From: an uncultured Chlamydiaceae bacterium
GTDB taxonomy: Bacteria; Chlamydiota; Chlamydiia; Chlamydiales; Parachlamydiaceae
Direction: 5' to 3'
Assembly: GCA_945957185.1 (NCBI GenBank)
Contig: CAMFKA010000112.1
Location: 1-7,009 of the forward strand
DNA length: 7,009 nt
The position numbers and the translations under genes were made by a program. Below, piece after piece: positions 1 through 5,444 of the stretch (within the stretch, counting starts at the first letter, position 1; each line of letters starts with the position of its first letter). The notes under the pieces were generated by a model. It was not told the DNA's origin and made no database searches. It was given only the letters and a program-made list of their open reading frames with translations.

Positions 1-53
1 CCACAAAAACCCTCGACTAGTCGTCGGCAGCGTCAGATGTGTATAAGAGACAG
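1..53 (+). other. Illumina Nextera adapter contamination (non-genomic)
   Basis: Positions 21-53 match the complete 33-nt Nextera read-1 oligonucleotide: TCGTCGGCAGCGTC at 21-34, then the Tn5 mosaic end AGATGTGTATAAGAGACAG at 35-53. The preceding eight bases, TCGACTAG at 13-20, match from memory the Nextera i5 index called S513. Positions 1-12 could be an error-rich remnant of the P5 oligonucleotide. This is sequencing-library DNA retained in the assembly, not a mobile element of the organism. Genomic sequence starts at 54, and the contig end here is artificial. Confidence 0.97.
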
Positions 54-555
54 TAACTGCGCTAGGGCTAAATACTTCTATTTCAAAACGATTTGATCTG
101 CCAAGACTTTTTTTTCCAGACAAAACAGTTTTCCAATTCCCGGTTTTGTGTGTAGATTCCCTTATTAATGCGATGTTTGCTTTGAAGATCTTTTGTAGAT
201 CGCAAAGTATTCGATGACCATATTCTACATATTCTGCTGCAAATCCCGTCCCGGTATGTCCTAAATTCAAACCGCTATGTGTATTTCTGAGCATTCCAAA
301 ATGCTCTGCATTTTCTGATTTTGTTGCTACGGCAATCTTACATCTTTCGGCACCACAATATTCTAAAAATGTATGAAAGAGAGCCTCAAGATCATCTTTG
401 TTTGAAACTGCAGTTCTTAGCTTATCAATCATTTCTCCAACAATTCGACTTTTTTCAGCGATGAAATAGGGTTGATTGTTGCCGTACTTTTCCGGAGTTC
501 TTTGAAATACGTAACTGTCATAGATATTGTTATTGACTGAACTGCTTGCAGACAT
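54..555 (-). CDS. Hypothetical protein, C-terminus missing (cut by adapter)
   Basis: The minus strand is open from ATG at 555 to the window edge with no stop. About 167 residues are genuine, beginning MSASSSVNNNIYDSYVFQRT. Beyond base 54 the frame reads through the adapter and gives the well-known artefact peptide SYTHLTLPTT, which must not be annotated as protein. The start is supported by AAGGA at 562-566 with a 6-nt spacer and by a strong promoter further upstream. There is no signal peptide or membrane segment. The visible part is mixed alpha/beta and charged, with a possible helix at residues 35-65 (KSRIVGEMIDKLRTAVSN) and two cysteines near 66-71. I do not recognise the family. It is divergent from the acetyltransferase gene. 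Confidence 0.72.
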
Positions 556-561
556 TTTATA

Positions 562-566
562 TCCTT
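562..566 (-). promoter_or_regulatory. Ribosome binding site of the truncated hypothetical gene
   Basis: On the minus strand AAGGA lies 6 nt upstream of the ATG at 555-553, which fixes this start codon. Confidence 0.6.
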
Positions 567-581
567 GTTATGTTAAAATGT

Positions 582-610
582 ATTATAACACAAATTTGTT
601 TATTAGTCTA
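582..610 (-). promoter_or_regulatory. Extended -10 promoter for the truncated hypothetical gene
   Basis: Read on the minus strand, TAGACT at 610-605 (4 of 6 to TTGACA) is followed after 17 nt by a perfect TATAAT at 587-582. TG one base upstream of the -10 box (TGTTATAAT) makes it an extended -10. Transcription would start near 575, about 20 nt before the ATG at 555. Confidence 0.6.
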
Positions 611-637
611 TTTGAAATTATGCAGAAGTTGCAGAGA

Positions 638-666
638 TTGACAATTTTTCGTGAACAGCATAAAAT
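638..666 (+). promoter_or_regulatory. Sigma-70-type promoter for the GNAT gene
   Basis: A perfect TTGACA at 638-643 is followed after exactly 17 nt by TAAAAT at 661-666 (5 of 6). Transcription would start near 673, leaving a leader of about 100 nt that contains the hairpin at 699-749. It lies back to back with the minus-strand promoter at 582-610, and the two -35 boxes are 27 nt apart. Confidence 0.65.
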
Positions 667-698
667 AATTTCTTTTTATGTAAGTGATTCGAATTTAA

Positions 699-749
699 TT
701 ATGCCGAAACACCTTCAAAAATTGGATTTTTGAAGGTGTTTCGGCATAA
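699..749 (+). promoter_or_regulatory. Long perfect hairpin in the leader of the GNAT gene
   Basis: Arms 699-721 and 727-749 are exact reverse complements (23 bp) around a 5-nt loop at 722-726. The stem core is ATGCCGAAACACCTTC. The hairpin lies between the predicted transcription start (~673) and the ribosome binding site (764-767). It has the shape of an intrinsic terminator but no T-tract follows it on the plus strand, and no gene ends here on either strand. It could be an attenuator, an mRNA-stabilising 5' hairpin, an operator or a small palindromic repeat. The sequence alone does not decide. Confidence 0.6.
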
Positions 750-773
750 ATCACAACAACGACGGAGTGAACC

Positions 774-1304
774 ATGACTTTGCCTCACCAAAAAAACTTT
801 ACCTATAAACTTGCAACAGAGGCTCAACGCCCGCTTATCCATCAATGGTTGTCTCAGGATCACATAAAAGAGTGGTTTCCCGGACAGGCTGCTTTAAATA
901 CGCTGGAAGATTTGGATCAATTTTTTCAAGGCCCTTCCATTTTTCAACATTGGGTTGCTTATGACGGAGAGATTCCAGTCGGTTATTTATTGACTTCGAA
1001 AATTATCAAAGATCCCGCAGCGAGAGATGTCTACGCAAAATGGTGCTTGGAAGAGGGCGACGCAATCACTATAGATCACTTCCTATGCGACCCTCACTAT
1101 TTAACTGTAGAGTGCGGCGTCAAGATGATCAAAGATTTTCTGGATTCCCAATTTCCTGACGTGACGGAAGTGTTTGCCGACCCGGAAGTGGCTAACACCC
1201 GTATAGTGCAAATTTATAAAGATGTGGGTTTTGAAGTGTTCGACGATTTCAATGCGTCGTGGCACCCTGTTCCACACTACAGAATGCGATTAAACACCCT
1301 CTAA
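774..1304 (+). CDS. GNAT-family N-acetyltransferase (AAC(6')-like)
   Basis: This 176-aa protein has the length and order of motifs of the Acetyltransf_8/AAC(6')-Ib group, which moves acetyl from acetyl-CoA to an amine in the cytoplasm. Visible hallmarks are the N-terminal HQWLSQDHIKEWF (residues 23-35, compare the WL..xHI.EW of AAC(6')-Ib), a GYLL strand at 70-73, ITIDHFL at 98-104 in the place of the family's GIDQSL, and the C-terminal DPEVANTRIVQIYKDVGF (136-153). The usual pyrophosphate-binding loop (Q/RxxGxG/A) is degenerate: residues 109-118 read YLTVECGVKM. GGAG at 764-767, 6 nt before ATG, fixes the start. The substrate is unknown. Family homology does not show antibiotic resistance, and a metabolite, siderophore precursor or protein target is equally possible. 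Confidence 0.85.
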   Translation: MTLPHQKNFTYKLATEAQRPLIHQWLSQDHIKEWFPGQAALNTLEDLDQFFQGPSIFQHWVAYDGEIPVGYLLTSKIIKDPAARDVYAKWCLEEGDAITIDHFLCDPHYLTVECGVKMIKDFLDSQFPDVTEVFADPEVANTRIVQIYKDVGFEVFDDFNASWHPVPHYRMRLNTL

Positions 1305-2333
1305 TTATTGGGGCTCTCCGTTTAAGCTTTCTAAAAATTTCAATAATGCCGTTTTTTCTTGTGCAGTAAGGTTTAAAGGACGCATCAGGGGGTGTAAATT
1401 TTTATTGTTTATTCCCCCTTTGTCGTAGTAGTCAATAACCTCTTCCAATGTCTTCAGCGATCCATCATGCATGTAGGGTCCACTTCTTGCGACATCTCTC
1501 AATCCGGGTGTTTTAAATGCTCCCCAATCCTTTTCTTGGTGAGTGACCCCATACCGTCCGGTATCGGGATTTTGGCGATCCATGCCGACCCCTATATTGT
1601 GGAAGCGATTATCTGTAAAAAGGGGTTCGCTATGGCAATTGATGCATCCGGATTTTTTAAAAATCGCGAATCCTTGAATTTGTTCGGCAGATAGGGCGGT
1701 ACGGTCTCCGGCGATGTATCGATCGTAAGGGGAGTTGCCGGAAAGGATGGTTCTCTCATATGTGGCAATGGCTTGCGAAATTTCTGTGATGGTGATCTCT
1801 TCTTTTCCAAATACTTGTTTGATTAGGGGGCGATACTCGATGATTTTACAAACTTGCTCTGCACAATGTTTGAGGGCGGCATGAGGGTCGTTAAGAGAGG
1901 TCATCTCTTTGGGATTTGTCAAAGGCCCTTCACATTGATCTTCTAATGTTTGAGCTCGACCGTCCCAAAAACAAGAAGTCAGATAAGCCGCGTTGATCAG
2001 GCTGGGGCTGTGTCGGGTTCCTTTCATTTCGTCTATTCCGACGGAGACCGTTCGACAGTCGCTATAGCTGCAGGTTTTATTGTGGCAAGAGACGCATGCA
2101 ACCGACTGGTCGGAAGAGAGCCGTGTGTCGTGGAACAGTTGACGCCCGAGCTCGGCTTTTTCTTCTGTGTAGGGGTTGTTATTTGGCCAGGGGATCGGAG
2201 GGAGTCCTAAAGGGGGTGCGATGTCAGCGCCGATGGCAGTAACGAAAATGAGGGTCTGCATCATAGCTGTAAGCATCAAAGCTTTAAGGTGACAAAACAT
2301 GACTGTTTCCCGTTTCGTAAAAAACATTCTCAT
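1305..2333 (-). CDS. Di-haem cytochrome c peroxidase / MauG-family protein
   Basis: 342 aa, predicted periplasmic. Two CxxCH c-haem sites are present, CVSCH at residues 80-84 and CINCH at 230-234. Family motifs also present are LGRQLFHDTRLS (62-73), FWDGRAQTLEDQ (122-133) with its conserved Trp, GPLTNPKEM (136-144), and GPYMHDGSLKTLEEV (285-299). Known members reduce hydrogen peroxide with electrons from small c-type cytochromes, or oxidise other substrates. A signal peptide is visible: basic KR at 7-8, hydrophobic 18-35, likely cleavage near AIGA/D at 36-37. The ATG at 2333 overlaps the upstream stop as ATGA, suggesting translational coupling. M12 (2300), preceded by GGGAAA, is a plausible alternative start and keeps the signal peptide. 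Six extra cysteines in the mature protein (88, 93, 121, 134, 157, 162) are unusual. Its stop directly abuts that of the GNAT gene. Confidence 0.93.
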   Translation of the reverse strand: MRMFFTKRETVMFCHLKALMLTAMMQTLIFVTAIGADIAPPLGLPPIPWPNNNPYTEEKAELGRQLFHDTRLSSDQSVACVSCHNKTCSYSDCRTVSVGIDEMKGTRHSPSLINAAYLTSCFWDGRAQTLEDQCEGPLTNPKEMTSLNDPHAALKHCAEQVCKIIEYRPLIKQVFGKEEITITEISQAIATYERTILSGNSPYDRYIAGDRTALSAEQIQGFAIFKKSGCINCHSEPLFTDNRFHNIGVGMDRQNPDTGRYGVTHQEKDWGAFKTPGLRDVARSGPYMHDGSLKTLEEVIDYYDKGGINNKNLHPLMRPLNLTAQEKTALLKFLESLNGEPQ

Positions 2334-3298
2334 TGGATTTTTAATATGCGCTGAGCGTTTTTATAGCAGATCTGTTCTCTGACCGATTCGCTGATCGGGG
2401 CTTCATCGATGAATTTGGTTGCAGCATCCATCGATTCATACGGATAGTCTACAGAGAACAGAATGGAGTTTTCTCCTAACGCATCAAGGGCGCATAGAAG
2501 GGGTCCATCCGAAAACACTCCCGATGTGGTGACAAGTACATTTTCTTTAATGTATTCAGAGGGAAGTTTTTTTAATGTGACGCTCCCTTTTACCAACTTT
2601 TGCCGTAACGACGTTTGGCTGTCAAATCTCCACAAGAGGTAGGGCAGCGTTTCCCCCATATGCCCCAAAATGAGCTTTGCCTTGGGAAAGCGATCGAATA
2701 CGCCTCCAAAAATCATTCGAAGGGCGTGAGTGGCAGTTTCTACTGTCCACCCCCAAATGGCGTTATTAATAGATTCGTATCCTACCAAATTGTGAGGCGT
2801 TTGAAAAAAGTCGCTTGGATGTAGGTAAAGGGGGACATCGAGGTCTTGAATGGCTTGCCAAAGTGGAGCGTAGCGCTCTTCATCAAGATAATGGCCGCCG
2901 GTTTGACCATTAATGAGTGTGCCAACAAATCCGTAATCTTTCACGCAGCGACGAAGTTCTAACGCTGCCGCTTCAGGGTCTTGAAGGGGAAGGTGCGCAA
3001 AACCACGAAAGCGCGTGGGGTGCTTGGCAATTTTTTCTGCTAAGATCTCATTGGCTCTACGTGCCGCTGTTACAGCGATCTCGGCGTTCGGTTCCCCTTG
3101 TACGCCGGGAGAGGTAAGCGAAATGACTGCCATGTCGATGCCGGCTTGGTCCATGCCTTCAAGTCTTTGATTATCAAAGTCGGACAATTTTGCCAAAATA
3201 TGCCGAATGGCGTCTTCTCCGAAAAATTTATAGTAGGGCATGGTGTAGTGAACGTATTCAGGAGCGATAAAATGCTCTTCGAGAACGATTTTTTTCAT
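2330..3298 (-). CDS. Amidohydrolase, gamma-resorcylate decarboxylase-like
   Basis: This cytoplasmic TIM-barrel protein of the amidohydrolase_2 (PF04909) family closely resembles gamma-resorcylate (2,6-dihydroxybenzoate) decarboxylase along its whole length. These enzymes are metal-dependent and remove CO2 from hydroxybenzoates without oxygen or a cofactor. Counting from a TTG at 3310 (subtract 4 for the ATG start), the metal ligands are E11 and H13 (LEEHF), H164 (YLHP) and D288 (SVDYPYE), with H217 in GHMGE. Also conserved are RCVKDYGFVGTLING (121-135), RFRGFAHLPLQDPEAA (100-115) and ETATHALRM (191-199). I chose ATG at 3298 because it matches the family N-terminus. The upstream TTG at 3310 has GAGG only 1 nt before it, too close to act as its ribosome binding site. 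First gene of a two-gene operon with the di-haem peroxidase. The true substrate could be another aromatic acid. Confidence 0.88.
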   Translation of the reverse strand: MKKIVLEEHFIAPEYVHYTMPYYKFFGEDAIRHILAKLSDFDNQRLEGMDQAGIDMAVISLTSPGVQGEPNAEIAVTAARRANEILAEKIAKHPTRFRGFAHLPLQDPEAAALELRRCVKDYGFVGTLINGQTGGHYLDEERYAPLWQAIQDLDVPLYLHPSDFFQTPHNLVGYESINNAIWGWTVETATHALRMIFGGVFDRFPKAKLILGHMGETLPYLLWRFDSQTSLRQKLVKGSVTLKKLPSEYIKENVLVTTSGVFSDGPLLCALDALGENSILFSVDYPYESMDAATKFIDEAPISESVREQICYKNAQRILKIQ

Positions 3299-3336
3299 GA
3301 ATTTTGCCAAACCTCAGATTTAAACTTCTTAATGTA

Positions 3337-3365
3337 GTTTTAGTCTGAAGTTTACTATTTTGCAA
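3337..3365 (-). promoter_or_regulatory. Weak promoter candidate for the decarboxylase-peroxidase operon
   Basis: On the minus strand TTGCAA (3365-3360, 4 of 6) is followed after 17 nt by TAAAAC (3342-3337, 4 of 6). The -35 box touches the end of the repeat element at 3366. Match quality is modest and other arrangements are possible. Confidence 0.3.
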
Positions 3366-3592
3366 AGCCTTGTTGCATAATTAATCACCACTGAGCCACT
3401 GAGATCACAGAGGAGGAATGAGCTGGAGAGGATTTAAGGTACATAACGCAAATGAAAACTTTATTCCAGTAGGGTTTTTTCTCGAACCTTATGTCAACAA
3501 TGAAACGGTAATTGAATGATATGATCACTCTCATATCCTTCAGAAACCCTCTGTGATCTCACTGGCTCAGTGGTTAATTATGCAACAAGGCT
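3366..3592. repeat. MITE-like element with terminal inverted repeats
   Basis: Arms 3366-3413 and 3548-3592 are inverted repeats: 44 of 45 aligned bases are identical, plus one 3-nt insertion (TCA) in the left arm. The ends read AGCCTTGTTGCATAATTAA. The inner part of the left arm is a small tandem of CCACTGAG, CCACTGAG and ATCACAGAG at 3388-3412. The ~130-nt centre has no ORF of note but contains a 7-bp hairpin (3518-3524 with 3531-3537). No target-site duplication is obvious next to 3366 or 3592, and no transposase is present. Another copy of the right end lies at 6957-7009, so this is a dispersed repeat. A non-autonomous transposon or a BIME-like palindromic repeat would both fit. It fills most of the 375-nt gap between the divergent genes on either side, and I see no gene in that gap. 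Confidence 0.75.
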
Positions 3593-3637
3593 CCTTTAAA
3601 ATTATAATTTCATGTGTACTTTAAGGTTAGTTTTCGT

Positions 3638-3671
3638 TATAATAAAACCCGTATAAATTTATACGGGTTTT
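3638..3671 (+). promoter_or_regulatory. -10 box and 28-bp perfect palindrome before the orphan gene
   Basis: TATAAT at 3638-3643 is followed at once by a perfect palindrome at 3644-3671 (arms AAAACCCGTATAAA and TTTATACGGGTTTT). The palindrome ends 2 nt before the ATG at 3674 and would cover the transcription start (~3650). It could be a repressor operator, or an RNA hairpin sequestering the weak GGG ribosome binding site at 3665-3667. No convincing -35 box is seen. A second TATAAT lies at 3603-3608. A terminator role is unlikely because no gene ends here. Confidence 0.5.
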
Positions 3672-3673
3672 GT

Positions 3674-4780
3674 ATGAGTGCTATAGATCCTAATTTTGGA
3701 TATTCTTACTGGGTTAAGGGCGATTCCTATCATCAAGATTTGCCGTCCTCCGCATTTAGTTTGACTGATGAGGCTATCAGTGAGCCTATACAACCACTAT
3801 TTCCGGATCTTGAGTTCGCCCAGATTGGATTGGAGAGCCTTGAGTACCTGCCGCTGTCGAAGTTTTTTGATGAAATGATAACGTCGCGTATTAGAAAACG
3901 AGACATCACACAGATTAGCCAACAGGAATCTACTCCTGCGGTATCTGAAAAAGAAAAAATTTCCTCAAAGAAAGAACTTGAAAGTCGAATAACGTCAATA
4001 ACGTTATCCGGCCCTTTAGAACTTCCTGCAAGAGTACCACAACCACCACGTAAAATTCGGCACTATGGTATCCACTTTAAAAAATTGATAGCCTTAAGAA
4101 CCCTTTTTTCTGGGAAATTTGCAGGGGGACGACCGTGTAGAATTTCGGAAAAAGATTGGGAGATTTTGGAGGGTATTAAAAACAGGGCAAACACGCCATC
4201 CAGTAAGAGGCTTCTTCATCAAATTTGTTTATTCACATCCGATCCAACAGAGAACCCCAAACCTATAACATCGCTTTTTATCGAAATTCCCTATATTTTT
4301 GATTTTTATTGCAGATCTGTAGGAATCAATGGAGTAAATGAGGCTCAGCGGGAAACTACTGTAACTACACAGTCGAACCATTTCCGATGGTGGTCCTTTG
4401 ATCGAGGTCAAAGTAGAACAAAACAACACCTCAGACCAGGTGCGAGTAAACAATCTTCTTTTCCCTTGGCAACAAACACTGCACAGGCCAAGAACTCGTA
4501 TGATCTACAATGGATAATCAGAAAAATTGCGTTGCCGGAGAAATTAATCCAACAAGATTTTTGTGCGAATCTATCTCCCATAGAATTTGTAGAGATGATC
4601 GATCGTTTGTGTTTGAGAGTATTGACTCTATGCTTTGGAGAGTGGACAGGACAAACTTTTCCGACCACAGCAGAGTACCAAGACTCGATTCGTTACGTCA
4701 ACATTTCCTTTGAAAATGGGTTTAAAACTGCTTTAGACGAGATCATAACCGAATATTCCGCTGCTAAAAACCCTTGTTAG
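3674..4780 (+). CDS. Hypothetical protein, 368 aa, unknown family
   Basis: I do not recognise this protein. From ATG at 3674 it starts MSAIDPNFGYSYWVKG and has no signal peptide or membrane span, so a cytoplasmic or non-Sec-exported location is likely. Visible layout: an acidic N-terminal part (28-70); a hydrophilic, probably disordered linker rich in K, E, S and Q (78-105); a proline patch PARVPQPPRK (118-127); then a more compact basic and aromatic region with FRWWSFDRGQSR at 237-248. The C-terminal third (280-360) is helical-looking, with PIEFVEMIDRLCLRVLTLCF at 302-321. An upstream GTG at 3614 would extend the frame by 20 residues, but that extension reads through the palindrome at 3644-3671, so I prefer 3674. 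The gene is monocistronic and converges on the barrel-protein gene. If the host is a chlamydia-like bacterium, a secreted effector is one possibility, but nothing in the sequence proves it. Confidence 0.7.
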   Translation: MSAIDPNFGYSYWVKGDSYHQDLPSSAFSLTDEAISEPIQPLFPDLEFAQIGLESLEYLPLSKFFDEMITSRIRKRDITQISQQESTPAVSEKEKISSKKELESRITSITLSGPLELPARVPQPPRKIRHYGIHFKKLIALRTLFSGKFAGGRPCRISEKDWEILEGIKNRANTPSSKRLLHQICLFTSDPTENPKPITSLFIEIPYIFDFYCRSVGINGVNEAQRETTVTTQSNHFRWWSFDRGQSRTKQHLRPGASKQSSFPLATNTAQAKNSYDLQWIIRKIALPEKLIQQDFCANLSPIEFVEMIDRLCLRVLTLCFGEWTGQTFPTTAEYQDSIRYVNISFENGFKTALDEIITEYSAAKNPC

Positions 4781-4805
4781 GTAACCAGGCCGTCTCCGGC
4801 CTAAC
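4776..4805. terminator. Short GC-rich hairpin between convergent genes
   Basis: GGCCG (4788-4792) pairs with CGGCC (4797-4801) around a TCTC loop, and GTTA (4776-4779) can pair with TAAC (4802-4805) outside a one-sided bulge. It sits in the 25-nt gap between the stop codons of two convergent genes, where a bidirectional terminator is expected. Neither side has a strong T-tract, although the minus-strand transcript continues into GGGTTTTT (4773-4766). Confidence 0.45.
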
Positions 4806-5438
4806 TTAAAATTCCCAACCTAAACCACCACCAACGAGAACTCCACCCACCTGTGTGCTGCGGGTTTTGACATGGTTTTTCGAGTGGTGCGCGCGCACAT
4901 TGCCGAATGAAAAATTCAAAATCGCATTCAGAGTGATGTTATGGTAGAGGTAATCTAATCCCAAGCCGCCGACACCTCCGCCACCACACGCGTAATTTTG
5001 ATGTGACATATCAGGGGCGTTATTCCGCGAGCAAGCCATGTAAAAACGGGGTCCTAGTAAAATGGATCCTCTAAGCACTCCCTCACAGTTGCAGCTGTGC
5101 CACAAGTCTGTGAATGCACGTACGCCTAAAGTGATGGGTAAAATCCACAGGCTGCATTTGGAGTGGTTTCCGGTGGAGTGTGCATTCGTGTAAAAGTAGT
5201 CTCCGCTCAGAAAAATTCCCCAGTTTTTGCTGCGTTGATAAGTCAACATCAGCTGATAATCCACTCCGCTAGAAATGGTTTCTCTTAAAGTTTTCGAGAA
5301 GGGATAGAAATATCCGACATTCCCGTCAACGCGCCAGCGGTGGCAGGAGCAATCTGCTTCTTGGCCAAAGCTGTAATCATTTCCAAAGAGGTTGGAAAAT
5401 AAGAGGAAAGAGAAAATAAAAAATGTTTTTTTCATCAT
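4806..5438 (-). CDS. Cysteine-rich predicted outer-membrane beta-barrel protein
   Basis: 210 aa. The N-terminus MMKKTFFIFSFLLFSNLFG is a Sec signal peptide; likely cleavage is between residues 19 and 28. The mature part alternates polar and aromatic residues in beta-strand-like stretches: RVDGNVGYFYPFS (36-48), GVDYQLMLTYQRS (58-70), WGIFLSGDYFYT (73-84), SLWILPITLGVRAF (96-109), GVLRGSILLGPRFYM (120-134), ITLNAILNFSFGNV (168-181) and GGVLVGGGLGWEF (198-210). It ends in phenylalanine, the usual C-terminal signal for outer-membrane insertion by the BAM complex. There are seven cysteines (30, 32, 95, 116, 118, 136, 151). From memory it resembles small barrel proteins of Chlamydiota, whose envelope is cross-linked by disulfides. 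The ATG at 5438 and the one at 5435 (better spaced from AAAGA) are both possible. It lies 6 nt downstream of the propeller gene and is probably co-transcribed with it. Confidence 0.72.
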   Translation of the reverse strand: MMKKTFFIFSFLLFSNLFGNDYSFGQEADCSCHRWRVDGNVGYFYPFSKTLRETISSGVDYQLMLTYQRSKNWGIFLSGDYFYTNAHSTGNHSKCSLWILPITLGVRAFTDLWHSCNCEGVLRGSILLGPRFYMACSRNNAPDMSHQNYACGGGGVGGLGLDYLYHNITLNAILNFSFGNVRAHHSKNHVKTRSTQVGGVLVGGGLGWEF

Positions 5439-5444
5439 AAATCT

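Noticed and set aside
35..53. Natural Tn5 insertion from the mosaic end sequence
   Set aside because: The mosaic end is joined to the synthetic read-1 primer portion at 21-34 and a probable index, which identifies library-preparation DNA.
527..733. 68-aa plus-strand reading frame between the divergent genes
   Set aside because: It overlaps both predicted promoters and the start of the minus-strand gene, ends inside the hairpin stem, has no ribosome binding site and an irregular composition.
699..749. Classical Rho-independent terminator
   Set aside because: No gene ends upstream on either strand and no T-tract follows the stem in the plus direction, so it is reported as a leader hairpin instead.
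1467..2210. Plus-strand frames at 1467-1694 and 1950-2210
   Set aside because: They lie wholly inside the well-supported di-haem peroxidase gene on the other strand and show no start signals or domain resemblance.
3366..3592. CRISPR array suggested by repeated CACTGAG motifs
   Set aside because: The motifs are adjacent 8-9-mers in one arm of an inverted repeat. There are no regularly spaced repeats with unique spacers and no cas genes.
3612..3656. Possible 14-residue leader peptide (ATG at 3612, stop inside the palindrome)
   Set aside because: No ribosome binding site precedes it and it lacks a run of a regulatory amino acid, so chance is the simplest explanation.
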